NCBI GenBank assembly: GCA_028583605.1
Contig: CM053327.1
Location: forward strand, 24,415,629 to 24,479,628
Reading direction: 5' to 3'
Source of the DNA: Dastarcus helophoroides
Taxonomy: Eukaryota > Arthropoda > Insecta > Coleoptera > Bothrideridae
DNA length: 64,000 nt
Below, one piece after another: positions 10,801-21,613 of the stretch. Below the pieces are notes generated by a model that worked only from the letters and a program-made list of their open reading frames with translations, did not search any database and was not told the origin of the DNA. Position numbers and translations under genes: made by a program. The stretch's first letter is position 1; the number at the start of each line of letters is the position of its first letter.

Positions 10801-13800
10801 CAGAAACAGTTTAATAGATGGGCCTATCATCTGTCAAGACTCGGTGGTAGCAACATAAATATATCAGCATTTACAATCCTTTAAAATCATAAATCAACTT
10901 AATATTAAAATGCGAGTTGGAGCGTATTATGCTCGAGAATTTTCGTTCCGTTATTAGAATTATCTGTATCTGCCTTCTACAGGATATTTCATTTACTTAG
11001 GACCTTCGTAGCTAATTTGTAAAACCTCACCCCCTTCTTCGCTTTATGTCGGATGATTTAAACTGGTTATTTAAATGTAGATTACAAGGCGCACCCCCTA
11101 AGAAAAATATCAACACAAAGTGTGATCTGACATTACAAGTTTGAGTACGTCGGGTTACTTTATCATCTGAATAAATGAAGACATTGGAAATGTAATAAAG
11201 CAAGGATATGGTTAGATGCTGCTCTTGCATAATTTAGTGTGGCTATCATTCCCTTATTCGCAATCAGAAGGTAATAGCTCTTCAAGTTAATAACAAATCC
11301 CATGTACCTAACTCGGCAAAGCCATTTTAGGGATCGAGGCATTTCACCAAGCACACAGACTCTAACGTATGCTAGGAGTTTAATTTGATTTAGCCTCAAC
11401 ACAAGAGTTAATTTCAATGCATTTATGCTAACGCTATAAATTGCTAGGAGCTTCAAGGTTTCTAGAACCCTAATGTTATTAAATTTTTAATTACTAAACT
11501 ACGTCACACGAGAGAACGTCTGCTCAGATAGCTATTTACTTGGAATTTAGTGCAAATGAAGCGGTGGTTTGGAAATCACGTTTTATTAGGAGAATAAAGC
11601 ATGTCTGTCATCAAGGAACCCAATTAAGTTACTACCATTTAACCAACATGTGGAGTTTCAAAGCTGCCGCGGTCACGATGAAATAAAGGTTTCGACGACA
11701 CATCCACGAGCAATCTACGAGGGTTTAAAGACCAATGAGGTCGTTCGGTCCCTCTCAACGACCTGACGTACAAAATAAGAAAAGTTCCCCAACATAAAAT
11801 CGATTATTATCGTCGTTCGGCCATCCGCAATATGTTATAATTTTCCCACAAAGCTGAATGGAAATGTCAAAGCGTTTTCTGCAATTACCGTATTGGTACA
11901 CTTATTCTAATGTAGGAGTTGTTTGCAGTGCTCTTGACTTGACGGAATTACAATACAATCTAAAAGCAATTGTAAGAATTGCTTTACTGGTCAATATTTT
12001 ATATGTTTGAGTTCATTGTTTTCGTTTACTGAAGACATCACAAAGCACTTCTATTAAATCGCTATGTAAAGCTTGTTTAATATTTATTGTGTTGTTGTAA
12101 TGTTTATTGTATTTAATTTGTTTATTGTATTTAATTTAAAACCCATGTGACGCAACTTCTGATTCAGAACGGGTTTGGCTTATCTGTATTTTTATATGTA
12201 ATAATTTTCAGCTTGTTTCGTTGCTCTAAGCTATGAGTCCTTGTGAGATCTTGAGAGTACTCGACTTCTTCATGGAGATCATCCATTGTGATTGTTAACC
12301 TTTGATTGTCAACAGGATATAGTCCACTAGCTATTACCAGGAATTCGTCCGCAGAATTAGGTCTTTAATCTATATGTTACGGCTAAAATGAATACTTGGT
12401 TAGTTCTAAAATTAATCAACTAGTTTGCAAACGTAGTGAAGAAGCTGCTAGTTTAAAGCAATCAGACATTTTGAATAAGATAGTGGATGCCAACCTAAGA
12501 ATTTAGAAAACACCTGGTTAGTATGCAAACTAACTATTGGCTTTGGTTTATTTATAGATTTTATATGATTATTTTCCCATTACCCAAATATTTTGGTAAC
12601 ATTGTACACTGAAAATTTGTGATATTAGCTAATATGATTACTGCAATCGTTTTAGTTGGCCAAAATAGCAAGTTTAGTGACTAACTTATAAAACAGTTAA
12701 ACAGATAAGCAATGACTGGAAATCATAATCTTAAATAGCAAAAGTGAGATTATGTGTAAGCTAATTAAAAATTATTTCGTTCATATTCAAAAATTGCTGT
12801 CAATTAAAGATGCGAAGAATATGGGAAATACACTTCGCATTTGAATGTACTTTAGTCTGGGGAAGTACTCAAGATAGCGTTAGTTTTCAATGCAGCAAAA
12901 GGTGTTTAATAAGAAATTTAAATGCGATTAGTGCTCTCAGCTGTCCCAGCTTGAGTGGAATTGTTCCGACTTTTTATTATTTGTCCCGCGTTCTGCCAAA
13001 CTCACAAGTAATTTTGGTTTTTGACACTTTAAGCTTCATGGCTGTCGGAATTAAATTTACAATTTTCAACAGTTTCCAATTTCTCCGAAGACGATAATCG
13101 TGGAACACTTTTTTGATTGATAAAAGTTACTGATTAGTACCTCCCTTACTTTTTTTGGAAACTCATATGAATCTAACAAATAGTAACTCTAAAGCAAAGA
13201 AAATAATTACTTATTATTTGTTCTTTTTGTAATAAATTAGAAGATTTAGAATAAGAATTTGTCTAACATTTATAATGAAATGAATTAGCTCTCAATGTAC
13301 CAATCTTAAGTACTCAAGTACGCTTATTAATAGGGACTGAAACAAATTTTGTAAACTTTCAGTTAGGATCAAAACTAGCATCTAATATATTGAACTTACT
13401 CAAAATCCTCATTTTAACCATAACACAGAGATACATAGTTTGCATATTGACCAGCTAGTTTCAAAACTAGCGACTGATCATCTACCATTTTGCTGGAAAT
13501 GGCCAATTCGTTCAAGATAGCAACTTTGTTAGTTATTTCGAAAACTAACTGGTTAGTTTTATAACCAACCAAAAATATATTTTAGCCCTAACATATACAA
13601 TATCAAGTATCAATGACAAAATCAAATGAAGTTATATGACGTTATTAGATGATTACCTATATTTTCTTCATAATTTTTGTTTGGAAGTATCTGAAACACT
13701 TTTCCCGACTAAACAGGATTCTATTTTGTTTCTCGAATTTCAACTTAAGTCAAAATCAGTTCAGTCGTTGGGTCACGAACAACTAATAAAAAGACATTTT

Positions 13801-14839
13801 AGTTAAGTATAGTGAATCATCTATTGTAATTTATTAAAAAAGTTAGTTGTTCAACAAACACACTAATTGTACTTATTTTAATAATTATTTCAAGTGCTAG
13901 CGAAAAAAATGTATTATCTACTGAGGTAATGAGTAGTAACAATTAAGATTTAAAGAGAAATTGCAATTGTGCCAACAATAGCTTATTTTTGTTATATTTC
14001 TTTCATGTAAAGACTAATTTTTCGATTTCAATGCAAATATAAGCAGGTCTATCAGGGGAAAACAAATCACTTTTAAAATATTTCCTGTAGTACATCCTCA
14101 TGCCTATCAATCTTTTTCGTAATCTGAATAGAAAAGATATGTGATTTAGGTTTAGGAAATCTCGCGAAGGTGAGCAAAAAGTTCCCAGTTCATTTGTTAC
14201 GATTTTTTTTCTTCTAGGATTCGCTTTGGCGAAACCGATTCTGAATATCATCCTCTTCACATTTGTTTCGAGCTGGGTAGACAAGAGGGAGATCTCACCA
14301 AGCTCTATATTTTCTCGACCCCCACTTGTACCTTTATATTTCCTTCTTATTAAAGTTGTTATCTTTAGAAAAGTAAACAATGAAATCCATTATGGGTTAC
14401 CTTATTTTCAATTACTTTCAGCCGGGAAAGTTTTAGATTGTGGCGGAGATAACGGCGCGATATGTCTCCGATATTACTTTCAGTTGGTCGTTGATGTTTT
14501 CATGGGAGCGCTGTACTGTCTCTAACATAAACAAGATAAAAAGTTTTCACAGCTTTGCATTATCTTAACCGGGAAGTTGTTTAATTTCCATTTTATGTGT
14601 ATGTATTCACAAGAGATAATACCTTGTGGAGATAAGCCCATTTTCGTGTCATGTCTAAAGGAGTAGTAGTAGTTTGTTGCAAATAAACCAAAGGAAATAA
14701 TCAGAAAACTATTACCAAAGCTTAAGTGCGATGAGTATAAAGCCAAAATTTAGGTTGCCATATGTTTAAGTATAAGTTACTGAGGCACTTAACTAATAAA
14801 CTAAGTAATTGACATTTGTAACCCTTGGTGAAATTTTTC
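7873..14839. other. AT-rich non-coding stretch
   Basis: No gene is recognised. An inverted repeat lies at 9295-9359. The longest open frame (14003-14380, minus, 125 codons) has no recognisable domain and overlaps an open frame on the other strand. Some patches (around 8390-8460 and 11640-11830) are less AT-rich than the surroundings and could be conserved non-coding DNA, but nothing in the sequence proves it. Confidence 0.45.
9295..9359. repeat. Inverted repeat with 18-bp perfect arms
   Basis: GCTAAAAGTTGAAAATAT (9295-9312) and its exact reverse complement ATATTTTCAACTTTTAGC (9342-9359) are separated by 29 nt. The shape fits a small fold-back element or remnant of a MITE. No target duplication was identified. 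Confidence 0.65.
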
Positions 14840-15008
14840 ATTATTCATAACTAATAAACTCTATTAACGATACATACAGTAAGAGATATTGAAAATTCCA
14901 CAATGTTTCTATTAATACGTTCGTAGCAAATATTTATAGAAACATCGTTGAATTTTTAATGTATGTTATTGTATTTATCGTTAATAGAGTGTATTAGTTA
15001 TAAATAAT
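14840..15008. mobile_element. Palindromic MITE-like element (169 bp), full copy
   Basis: The left arm starts ATTATTCATAACTAATA and continues with ACTCTATTAACGATA and ACAATGTTTCTAT. The right arm mirrors it with TATAGAAACATCGTTG, TATCGTTAATAGAGTGTATT and AGTTATAAATAAT. The centre is the AT-rich AATACGTTCGTAGCAAATAT. A half-length copy is at 40621-40706, showing this is a dispersed family rather than a local palindrome. There is no coding capacity. Target duplications could not be defined. Confidence 0.7.
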
Positions 15009-15894
15009 AACCCAAAACTTCAACATACTCCAATTTTAATGCACTATATCCTTTGGACTTATTTACACTGTTTGATTTATACAGAAATGCTTTATGCTAT
15101 TCTTAGTGATTCTCTGGTTATACAAGTATCCAATAAGTTAACTAATTTACCTATAAATGGAGCTGTCTCAAATCTTAAAAAAATCACAAAATCTTTTGCA
15201 AGAATACGTCACGACTTTTCTGAAATTCCGATAATTTAATTCTGGATTGCTTTGTAGTTAAAGCCTATTAAAGGGTGGTCGCCATTGATAAAGAATTTTG
15301 ATTAAAGTGTTCACTAGCAGTAGTCGTGTAATTAAATTAATCGTAGAATCGTTACGCAACACACTAAAAATCATGTGTTTCATTTCGCTTGACCGGTAAT
15401 TAGATTGTGGCCTTAATGACCCTGCCAACGGCTCCTGCAGTTCCGCGTTGTCCGTTTTATGCTTAATTTATAGGCGGACATTCCTCCACACATAGTAAAC
15501 TTTTACAATTGATTTAATTCGAAATCGATATCTCTTTCACGCTTTGCTAACCCTTATCGAGCATTTTTATCGCCGGCCGCAACAGCGAAATTAAGTCAAA
15601 ACTCCGCAATCACGCAGGTTATCAGTAATCTTGATTTCATTCTGCTAACTCATGTGTTTCGTATAAATATACAGTAGAGTAGAGAAATTCTCCACGTTGG
15701 TGCAATTTTATCAAGCATATATCGCATTATTTAAACAACTCACAAGCAGACAATGAATCAAAACACAAAACTATTTTGTACCCCTGACGATGTATTACAA
15801 ACAAACTAGGTTGGCAGCTACATATCAATTTTAACCACTTTTTCTGTCCTGAAAATTTTGGTGGAACGCACTGGTCCTTGGTTATGTTCAAAAA
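15009..15894. other. Non-coding stretch
   Basis: No coding sequence is recognised. The part 15270-15640 is less AT-rich and contains several homeodomain-like TAAT/ATTA motifs, which are too common in this background to call. A TCCTGAAAAT block at 15847 recurs just after the fold-back element at 16075. Confidence 0.4.
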
Positions 15895-16074
15895 TTGAGA
15901 TACAAATCTTATCCCCTGGAACCAAGAAAGATTAAAAAACACAACAGAGGTTACTCTAACGCTTTTCGATAACCAAGCTAGCATCTTACAGCTTTGCTAT
16001 CAAAACGCATTAGAGCAACCTCTGTTGTGTTTTTAAATCTTTCTTGGTTTCAGGGGACAAGAGTTGTATTTCAA
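15895..16074. mobile_element. Fold-back element with ~68-bp arms, full copy
   Basis: The left arm (15895-15962) reads TTGAGATACAAATCTTATCC, CCTGGAACCAAGAAAGATTA, AAAAACACAACAGAGGTT and CTCTAACGC. The right arm (16006-16074) is its near-perfect reverse complement, ending CTTTCTTGGTTTCAGGGG and ACAAGAGTTGTATTTCAA. The ~43-nt loop contains CCAAGCTAGCATCTTACAG. A single-arm copy plus loop sits inside another repeat at 42007-42115 with clear target duplications, so the family has moved. It encodes nothing. Confidence 0.75.
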
Positions 16075-17499
16075 GTCCTGAAAATCCAAACTCAAATTTC
16101 AGTGTTGAAATTTAAATTATACAAGAATCCTTAGATCGTAAGTAAAGAAAATTAATTGTTCATGGGAGAAAATACAACTTGAATCAGGTCCTAACGCGTC
16201 AAATAAATTTTCCCTGCAATTTAGGGTAATTTGATAATCCTTTCTTACCTTCGGCTGCCTGCGTGAGTAGTTGATTTTGGTTTTTCCATTTTGGGTGTAG
16301 CTCTAGGATAAAGATATTTATTGGTTCCAAGATTACTAGAGTACTAATTATCATGCTTTTAGGCATCAGATAGAATATATTTCCAAACTGAATTACGTCT
16401 CTGGTGCATTCTTTTTGTTAGTTCGACGTACACTTTCAATAGTTTCGGGATTTTGTCACCGCAATTTTTCCCAGTAGAGAATGAATGTGGTATGAATGAA
16501 GGTATAATATGAATTTATCAATGTCACTAATAGGCATTGCAAATTCTTTACGATCGACAGCTAGCAAGGGAAAAGGATGTACATCAGATTTTAAGCTATA
16601 GGATGGGTTTCTTGGCCCCAGTGGTTTCTTTTCTAACTTGCGCAGCTTCTGATAAAAAAGGCTTGACAGTTGTAAATATCGTAAAGTACAGGAACTTATA
16701 CGAATGAGACAGGTGGCAGGCTAGTCTTCAAGAGCGCAAGAGCGCGCGCTTCTCGTGAAATGAGCGATCTATTCTTTTCGGTTTGATGTAAGACTTGGAT
16801 TTATCACATTTTTAAGCACGAAATAATGATATACTAATTAACTGATAATATATGTAAGTGTTTTGGAATAAAGTACGCAAACGTTTGATTCCATTATATT
16901 AAATATTATAAGGAAATTGAAATAAGTTGGTGCGCCCAGAATTATGCATCTACCGGTTGCCATACGGAGAAATAATTTACAGAACACCACGTTAAAGCTA
17001 GCCCGGGGTACGCCGCTCCACGTTTGTGCGCTATTGCCAAACGGATGAGTGCGAGTTTGGAGTGTGTATTTACGGTTTATGATAATAAATGCGTAAGTGC
17101 CGGCTGATCTGATTACGATTGCTAATTGTGCCGCTTATAGATCTAACTGCCAATAGTACCGCTATTTACAAAGGGATAGCAGTACCCATTCTAGGGTCTA
17201 ATTATTAATTTGTAAATTTAGATTTAAACAATTTTGATAAGAAAGTAATGCACATTTTATTTCTTTAAAAGATTTTGTTAAAAAAAAATATTGTTTTTGT
17301 GTTTTTGTAGAGTTTAATTAGAACTTTGTAATAAAATATATTTTATTTTCAAATGCAGTTTTCATGAAAAGGTGATATAATTTTATTCCTATGAAACCAA
17401 ACAATTTTAATTAAGTAACCCAGAGCCGTAACCATACAGAGTACTTTAAAGGGGCTCAGAAATGTCGATAATGTTTTTTTTTATACTCGATGAAAATAA
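16075..17499. other. AT-rich non-coding stretch
   Basis: No gene, RNA or repeat family is recognised between the fold-back element and the TIR element. A short GC-rich patch (AGAGCGCAAGAGCGCGCGCT) lies near 16732-16751. Confidence 0.4.
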
Positions 17500-18047
17500 C
17501 ACAGGTATGCAAAACTGACCTTTTTGAAGATTGTTTGTTTGAAAGGTATCTATATTAGGTAATTTTGGGGCGTTGAATTTAAATATGCTATTGATTTTTT
17601 TTTATCACGTAAAGTTTTTCCGATAAATGAAATATAAAAAAAAATTTCTTTACAAAAATGTTTTATTTAAATAAATAAAAAAATAGAAAAGCCATCTTTA
17701 GATTTTTATAAGGTTTATCACTAAACTGATTCACAAAATAAACTGTTATAAATCCTTATAAAACCTTTTTTCCCACTCCCACCCGTATATTCCCTGTTTT
17801 CTTTATAACTTGCGAGCAGGATAGATAGACCATATTAGTCTAGTGAACGGATATAACGTAAATCGCGCAGTGATTGCTAGATTTCATATCCACACTAGTG
17901 TGAAATTGACCAATCATGACCATGCGATAAGAACGAATGTCATTTTTAGGTTCAAAATTATACCATAGAATTGGTCAAGTTGACGTATTTAACGAAATAA
18001 ATATTTCTTAAATCGTATTTTTGTTTTTGAGGGATCGTGGTCGTGGG

Positions 18048-18182
18048 AAAAATTCGCTGTACAACTCAAGCGGATTGTCCATATCGCACTCAAACGACTG
18101 AGGCCTTCGGCATCGTGCTCAAACTTCGTTCTCGTGCGATATGGACATCATATCCGCTCTTGTTGCACAAACTACTATTTCG
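18048..18182. repeat. 135-bp imperfect palindrome related to those flanking the tyrosine recombinase
   Basis: The left arm holds GTACAACTCAAGCGGATTGT and CCATATCGCAC. The right arm holds GTGCGATATGGACATCATAT and CCGCTCTTGTTGCACAAACT followed by ACTATTTCGC. The centre is GC-rich (GGCCTTCGGC, ACTTCGTTCTCGTGC). Read inward, the right edge gives GAAATAGTAGTTTGTGCAAC, very close to GAAATAGTATATTGTGCAAC at the inner edge of the palindrome at 60065-60200. It overlaps the extreme 3' end of the pseudogene reading frame and extends past it. Confidence 0.75.
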
Positions 18183-19860
18183 CTTGTCACTGAAGCTTCT
18201 GTTCAAAGATTTTTGCTTGTGTTCAGTCTTCTCAGTGTCCCGCTGCAACATCCAGCTATAGTCTGCAATCATGATAACATCTATCTTCCTTGATAATGTT
18301 TCTCCATAGCCTTTATATCTTGATGAAATTTCTCTCCGTGTTCTTCATTGAAATCCCCGAAATTTTCTGGAAAAATGTCCAGGTGAGATTTTAGGAAATG
18401 GACTTTTAGCTCATGTTGCATCCGAATTTCCTAAAAATTTTTTTTCACTAATTGGACGTAGTCTGAACTTTTCTTATTGCCCAGAAAATTTTTAACATTT
18501 TTTTTTAAAGAAACACATGCTTCCTTTTCTTCAAAGTTCATTTTAGTTTCAAAATTTTCGTCTTTCATGAGCTTTCAAATATCAGGACCAACAAATGTCC
18601 CTTCTTTAAGTTTGGCTTCTGAAAATGATGGAAATTTATTACATAGATATTTGAAACACTCTCCCTGCCTTGATAGTGCTTTTACAAATTGTTTCATGAG
18701 TCCAAGTTTCATATGAAGTGGAGGTAAAGGCACTTTGGCTGGATCGACCAAATTTTCTTTCAGTATATTTTTTATTCCAGGTTTCAATGTTTCTCTCAAA
18801 GGCCAATTCTTCTTATCCAGTGTAAATCTTTGTTGCGGCTATCCCACTCAGATAAAAAACAAGGAAATTTGGTGTAGCCTCGTTGTTGTCCAAGTAATAA
18901 AGTAAATAACATTGAAATCGCCACATACAACCCATTTGTGATGTTGGTAGTCGATCTTTTCAAGAACTAAAGCTAAATTTTCGTAACTTTCTACCAGATG
19001 TACAGAATGACCTACAGGCAAAGAAACATATTGATTTCCATTATGTAAAAGTACCGCTTTTTTTTGACGAGTCAATGAAAAGTCTCCACTGATTAATCAT
19101 ATTTGACATCAAACATTTTCATTAGCTGGTTTATATCTTTACAGTATACTATATCGCCGTCTTGAGCAAAAAATGGGACAAAAGCTTTTTCTCTATATCT
19201 ATGCCATGAAAAAGTAATACCCGTAGCCAATAATTTTTTTCTTTGAGTCGAGATCCTAAAAGTTCTGCTGCAATTTTAGAAAGATCTAATTCACGCACTA
19301 AGTTGTTTAATTCGAGTTGTGTCAATAGCTGTGGCTCGATATTTTCGATGGAAAAAATCTTCATCTTTCACTTCTTCAGATGATATACCAGTCTCATCAG
19401 TTTAAGAATCAACTCTACAAGGTACAGATGCGGCAACTAAAGGATCTTGAGATATGAGCCGAATTGCGGACTGAAATAGAGGGTACTGAATTGCTTTCTT
19501 ATTTCTTCGATTGAATCCTTTTATATTAGTACAACAAAAGTAACAGTCATTATAGTGATTTCTTGGCTCCATCCAAATCATAGGTGTGCTGAATCGAAAG
19601 TTTTTTTTCTCCCTTAGACCACTGACGCAATTCTTCTGAGCAAATCAAACACACTTCTTGAGGAGTTCATGGCTTGTTCTGATTCGCAATAGTAGTACCA
19701 AAGTAAGCACAATAGAGGTATTTCACAAATCTTGTTATATTTCTTCGTTGTTTTTTCGTGACATATTCCCCACAAATATAACAAAAATGTTGTGGTGAAT
19801 TAGTGCACTTTCTTGAACTTGACGCTATTTCGAAAAGTAATGTATTTCACAAACTAACAA
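18090..19860 (-). pseudogene. Degenerate multi-copy arthropod gene of unknown function
   Basis: Fragments read in order on the minus strand: an N-terminal Cys cluster (CYICGEYVTKKQRRNITRF, VCLICSEELRQWSKG), then LNNLVRELDLSKIAAELLGS, HKWVVCGDFNVI, LLLGQQRGYTKFPCFLSEWD, VDPAKVPLPPLHMKLGLMKQ, FSEAKLKEGTFVGPDI, DFNEEHGEKFHQDIKAMEK and MIADYSWMLQRDTEK. I recognise this as a protein family present in many copies in arthropod genomes, usually annotated as uncharacterised; its biochemical role is not known to me. This copy is dead: there are frameshifts near 18895 and 19220 and in-frame stops at 18575-18577 and 18431-18433. It lies between the TIRs of 17500-20168 and so is probably that element's own gene, although capture of an unrelated gene cannot be excluded. 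Confidence 0.7.
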
Positions 19861-20168
19861 TGTTATCACGTTCAAGTATTAACTGATCTGCTGTACTGCA
19901 CAAAACAAGGAGTCCATCCCCCACCCGAGCCTCTCAAGGTCGCGGTGATAACTTGACAAAATTTTACTTATAACCTACCAAAAAGTAAAATAACAATCGA
20001 TAGTAAGAATTGTTACCATAGCATATTTGTACTAGGGTAGCATTTGTGAAGATTTTTACAAAACCTTACATGATGGAATTTTTTCATTATTTTTTCGTTA
20101 AACACCACCTCAAAATCTATAAGAAACCATCATTCGATTTTAGTCAATTTTACCCATGCATACCTGTG

Positions 20169-21288
20169 TAATTTAGAGATGATAACCCAAAAATATTTTG
20201 GAGGTTATGAAATGTTAATTAAATTTAATTCGTAAAAATACTATTAAATATCACACCTTTTGTATCACTTTTGCTTCTCTTAAATTTAATACCTTGCTAT
20301 GGCACTGGAGTCACCTAAACTCTTAACTACTAATATTTTTGCATCTGCGCACCCCCTGTCAAAAAGTCACCAGCAATGAGATCATGATTAGTAAGAGGTT
20401 ACTTTAAACCTCAACTTGATTCCGAGACTGAATATCATATTACACGTTATAAACTCTTTTTACAGACTCAACAAGTTAAGGTACCTTAAAATTTTACAAG
20501 GAGACACTCATATAATAAGGAAAAAACGCAACAAATGCGCTAAAATTTGGTACAATTCCGCAAGTTTTTTTCTTTTTTTTTTCACTTTGTTTCTAAGGTA
20601 TCAATATAAAAAAAATGTAAAATCACAGCAAAGTTAATGAAAAAAGAAATCAGAATTAAACCAGATAACGATTTGGTGTCAAAAATATAACCTAAACTGT
20701 AACCAGATAATTTTAAACAGTCACCATAATTCTAATGCACAGATCAATAGATTTGAACATCTATTAGATTCGAAGTTTGGAAACCAAAGAACGGTTTTAA
20801 TCTTGTTAGATCTCGTCAGTTTGGTGTATCCAACTTGAATAAATGTTTAAACCTATTGGTCTGTGCATTAGAATCCTTGTTTTCTGGGACCTTCCTACAC
20901 AGCAACCGCTTCGATAGGTGTTAGTGTTTCAACTGTTGCTAGTTCAGCTGCCTATTAATGCAATATACACGTCTATAGGACTGCATGACTCTGGTCCAGG
21001 TTTACGTTCTATTTGCATAAGTAATCATTAGTTAAATAATATTAAATACAGTGGTTGAATAATTATGTAAAATTTCAAAAGATAATAGTGCTTGAAGGAT
21101 ATAAGACACTAATTTAGAAAATATGCCTTCTTACATTACGTTCAGTACATAAAAATAAACTAATAAAAACTAAAAGTATAAAAATATAAATATATATCAT
21201 TACTTCGTTAATAGCATAATAATAATTTAAACGGAGCGAAAAAATACTTAAAACTAAATGACATGGAAAAGGTAGTACATTCTTCCCA
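20169..21288. other. AT-rich stretch with one fold-back repeat
   Basis: No gene is recognised. The dispersed repeat copy at 20733-20972 is annotated separately. Open frames such as 20416-20637 are lysine- and phenylalanine-rich products of AT-rich sequence. Confidence 0.4.
20733..20972. repeat. Dispersed fold-back repeat family, copy 2 (inverted plus direct halves)
   Basis: The left half (CTAATGCACAGATCAATAGA, TTTGAACATCTATTAG, AACCAAAGAACGG, GTCAGTTTGGTGTATCC) is the reverse complement of 4730-4835. The right half (AAATGTTTAAACCTATTGGT, CTGTGCATTAGA, TTTCTGGGACCTTCC, TTTCAACTGTTG) is direct to 4800-4920. The copy therefore folds back on itself, suggesting the full family member is an inverted-repeat element. 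Confidence 0.65.
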
Positions 21289-21599
21289 AAAGAGTTTCGC
21301 CTCTGGTATGGTGGACATACTGAGTTACCGTGCTTTTCTGTCTAAAATTTCTTATCCTTTGTACCAATTTTCAATTCATAAGAGTTTCGCCTCTGGTATG
21401 GTGGACATACTGAGTTACCGTGCTCTGATGTTTTGAAATTGGCCTTTTTCATTCTTTAATTTTTGCATATTCCCATATATTTCTCTTTTCATTTATTGTT
21501 TCTTTTTTTTCCTGAAGAAGCCCCCTACGATGGTGGGCGAAACGTCGAACACTTTTAGAGGTTTTTTGACACGTTCCAATCCCAGGAGAAGTATATCCT
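21289..21599 (+). mobile_element. Penelope-like repeat with 14-bp target duplication
   Basis: The 311-bp unit is bracketed by GTACATTCTTCCCA at 21275-21288 and 21600-21613. It contains two identical 45-bp blocks (21290-21334 and 21380-21424; AAGAGTTTCGCCTCTGGTAT, GGTGGACATACTGAGTTACC, GTGCT) in direct orientation 90 bp apart, then a pyrimidine-rich stretch, then CCTGAAGAAGCCCCC, GGTGGGCGAAACGTCGAAC and ACTTTTAGAGG. The related copy at 26775-27085 has an inverted partial copy attached head-to-head. Partial inverted or tandem arrangement and GAAAC-containing ends are known for Penelope-like elements. No RT or GIY-YIG coding sequence is present here, so the class is an inference. Confidence 0.55.
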
Positions 21600-21613
21600 G
21601 TACATTCTTCCCA

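Larger units (their letters stand above)
17500..20168. mobile_element. Terminal-inverted-repeat element carrying a broken arthropod multi-copy gene
   Basis: The left end starts CACAGGTATGCA (17500-17511). The right end, read inward on the minus strand, starts with the identical 12 bases, and both continue to a matching block near ...TGAC with looser similarity further in (TTTTGGGGCG against TTTTGAGGTGG). TAA lies directly outside both ends (17497-17499 and 20169-20171), fitting a 3-bp target duplication. Inside are a minus-strand pseudogene (about 18090-19860) and a 135-bp palindrome (18048-18182). Ends beginning CAC with short duplications are reminiscent of the CACTA/Mirage/Chapaev group, but no DDE triad was identified, so the superfamily is left open. 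Confidence 0.65.

Noticed and set aside
14003..14525. 125-codon minus frame and 99-codon plus frame
   Set aside because: They overlap on opposite strands and show no known domain, so at most one could be real and neither has support.
21510..21550. Hammerhead ribozyme in the Penelope-like repeat
   Set aside because: The core reads CTGAAGA instead of CTGATGA, and no stem III with a cleavage triplet could be drawn; kept only as a hint within the repeat finding.
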